A stretch of 13,604 nt of DNA from Bacillota bacterium. GTDB lineage: Bacteria; Bacillota; Clostridia; Lachnospirales; Lachnospiraceae. Both the position numbers and the translations under genes were made by a program. The stretch covers positions 1 to 13,604 of the forward strand of contig JAEWHU010000380.1 of NCBI GenBank assembly GCA_023387635.1, in the 5' to 3' direction. A model generated the notes under the pieces. That model was not told where the DNA came from and did not search any database. It worked only from the letters and a program-made list of their open reading frames with translations. Shown piece after piece: positions 13,253 through 13,604 of the stretch; the stretch's first letter is position 1, and each line of letters opens with the position of its first letter.

Positions 13253-13604
13253 TTACTTATTTTTCTTCCAACCCGCATAAAGAGTGGTATTAGCTGTAAC
13301 CTTATCCTTTGTAAAGTCCCATTTCTTTGTTAATTTAGCGTCTTTATACCATGCCACAAATTCATAGCCGCTTTTGGTTGGTGCATTTGGTTTATTTATT
13401 AAAGAGTTCTTGATTACCTTAAAAGAATTGTCTACCGTGTCTCCGTTTGTCTTAAACGTTATTAAATATTCGATTGACTTGCTATCAACTTTTTTCCACT
13501 TTGCATACAAGGTTTGGTCATAGTAAAAAGTCCATGCGAAAAAATCAACTGCGTCTGCTCCATCCTCTACATACCAACCTACAAATTTATAGCCAGCTTT
13601 CGTC
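13253..13604 (-). CDS. C-terminal end of an InlB B-repeat (Flg_new) protein, 5' end outside window
   Basis: The frame is open from the right edge to TAA 13253-13255, giving 116 residues of a larger protein. It contains one complete repeat, ITFKTNGDTVDN through SGYEFVAWYKDAKLTKKWDF to TLYAGWKKNK, and the end of the preceding repeat, TKAGYKFVGWYVEDG to TLYAKWKKV. The pattern GY.F.GWY, W.F and TLYA.WK is diagnostic of Listeria-Bacteroides (InlB B) repeats found in extracellular and cell-wall proteins of Gram-positive bacteria. No sorting signal follows the last repeat, so attachment, if any, would be through missing N-terminal domains. The earlier repeat lacks some usual residues (VDFFAWTFYYDQ), so it may be diverging. 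The next gene on the strand is a frameshifted BIG2 protein, so this one may belong to the same decaying region. Confidence 0.75.
   Translation of the reverse strand, partial: TKAGYKFVGWYVEDGADAVDFFAWTFYYDQTLYAKWKKVDSKSIEYLITFKTNGDTVDNSFKVIKNSLINKPNAPTKSGYEFVAWYKDAKLTKKWDFTKDKVTANTTLYAGWKKNK

Noticed and set aside
1..13604. CRISPR array, rRNA or insertion sequence with terminal repeats
   Set aside because: No regularly spaced repeats, rRNA sequence or transposase were seen; the only repeated unit is the two-copy intergenic element.

Overview
The window reads as a chromosomal segment of a low-GC Gram-positive anaerobe of the class Clostridia. The proteins and gene order look most like Lachnospiraceae (the Lachnoclostridium phytofermentans type); this placement comes from recalled family resemblance, not from a search. 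Almost every gene lies on the minus strand. The only clear plus-strand gene is a tRNA.

Core region (1-11205), in transcription order from high to low coordinates: an orphan zinc-finger, anti-sigma-like membrane protein; DNA polymerase I (polA); dephospho-CoA kinase (coaE); an unusually long FtsA-like actin-fold ATPase with a repeated C-terminal tail; and a membrane GAF-GGDEF diguanylate cyclase that starts with TTG seven bases after the FtsA-like stop codon. A new transcription unit then appears to start with a TTGACA promoter and a leader containing a perfect 17-bp inverted repeat. It carries a YycJ/WalJ-type metallo-beta-lactamase-fold nuclease, an ACT-domain protein (UPF0237), its usual partner the UPF0210/DUF711 (PFL) protein, and the N-terminal third of an M20 aminoacyl-histidine dipeptidase cut by the window edge. 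The set links DNA replication and repair, coenzyme A synthesis, a possible cell-division factor and c-di-GMP signalling.

The most unusual signal in the core is a roughly 100-nt intergenic element present twice in the same orientation: just upstream of the UPF0210 gene (1887-1981) and just upstream of polA (10431-10525). The copies share a conserved core and two interleaved pairing helices, a pseudoknot topology, with one compensatory base-pair change between copies. It ends 16-19 bases before each start codon. It could be a structured leader RNA or a small palindromic mobile repeat.

Accessory region (11454-13604): a tRNA-Leu(CAA) with its own terminator is followed on the minus strand by decayed mobile-element genes: a 37-codon C-terminal remnant of a tyrosine recombinase, a small signal-peptide ORF, a frameshifted short gene and a frameshifted helix-turn-helix (excisionase-like) gene. 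This is what is expected of an integrative element that entered at the tRNA and then degraded. Beyond a strong bidirectional terminator (12478-12516) lie a frameshifted surface-type protein ending in a BIG2 immunoglobulin-like domain and the C-terminal end of an InlB-repeat protein that runs off the window.
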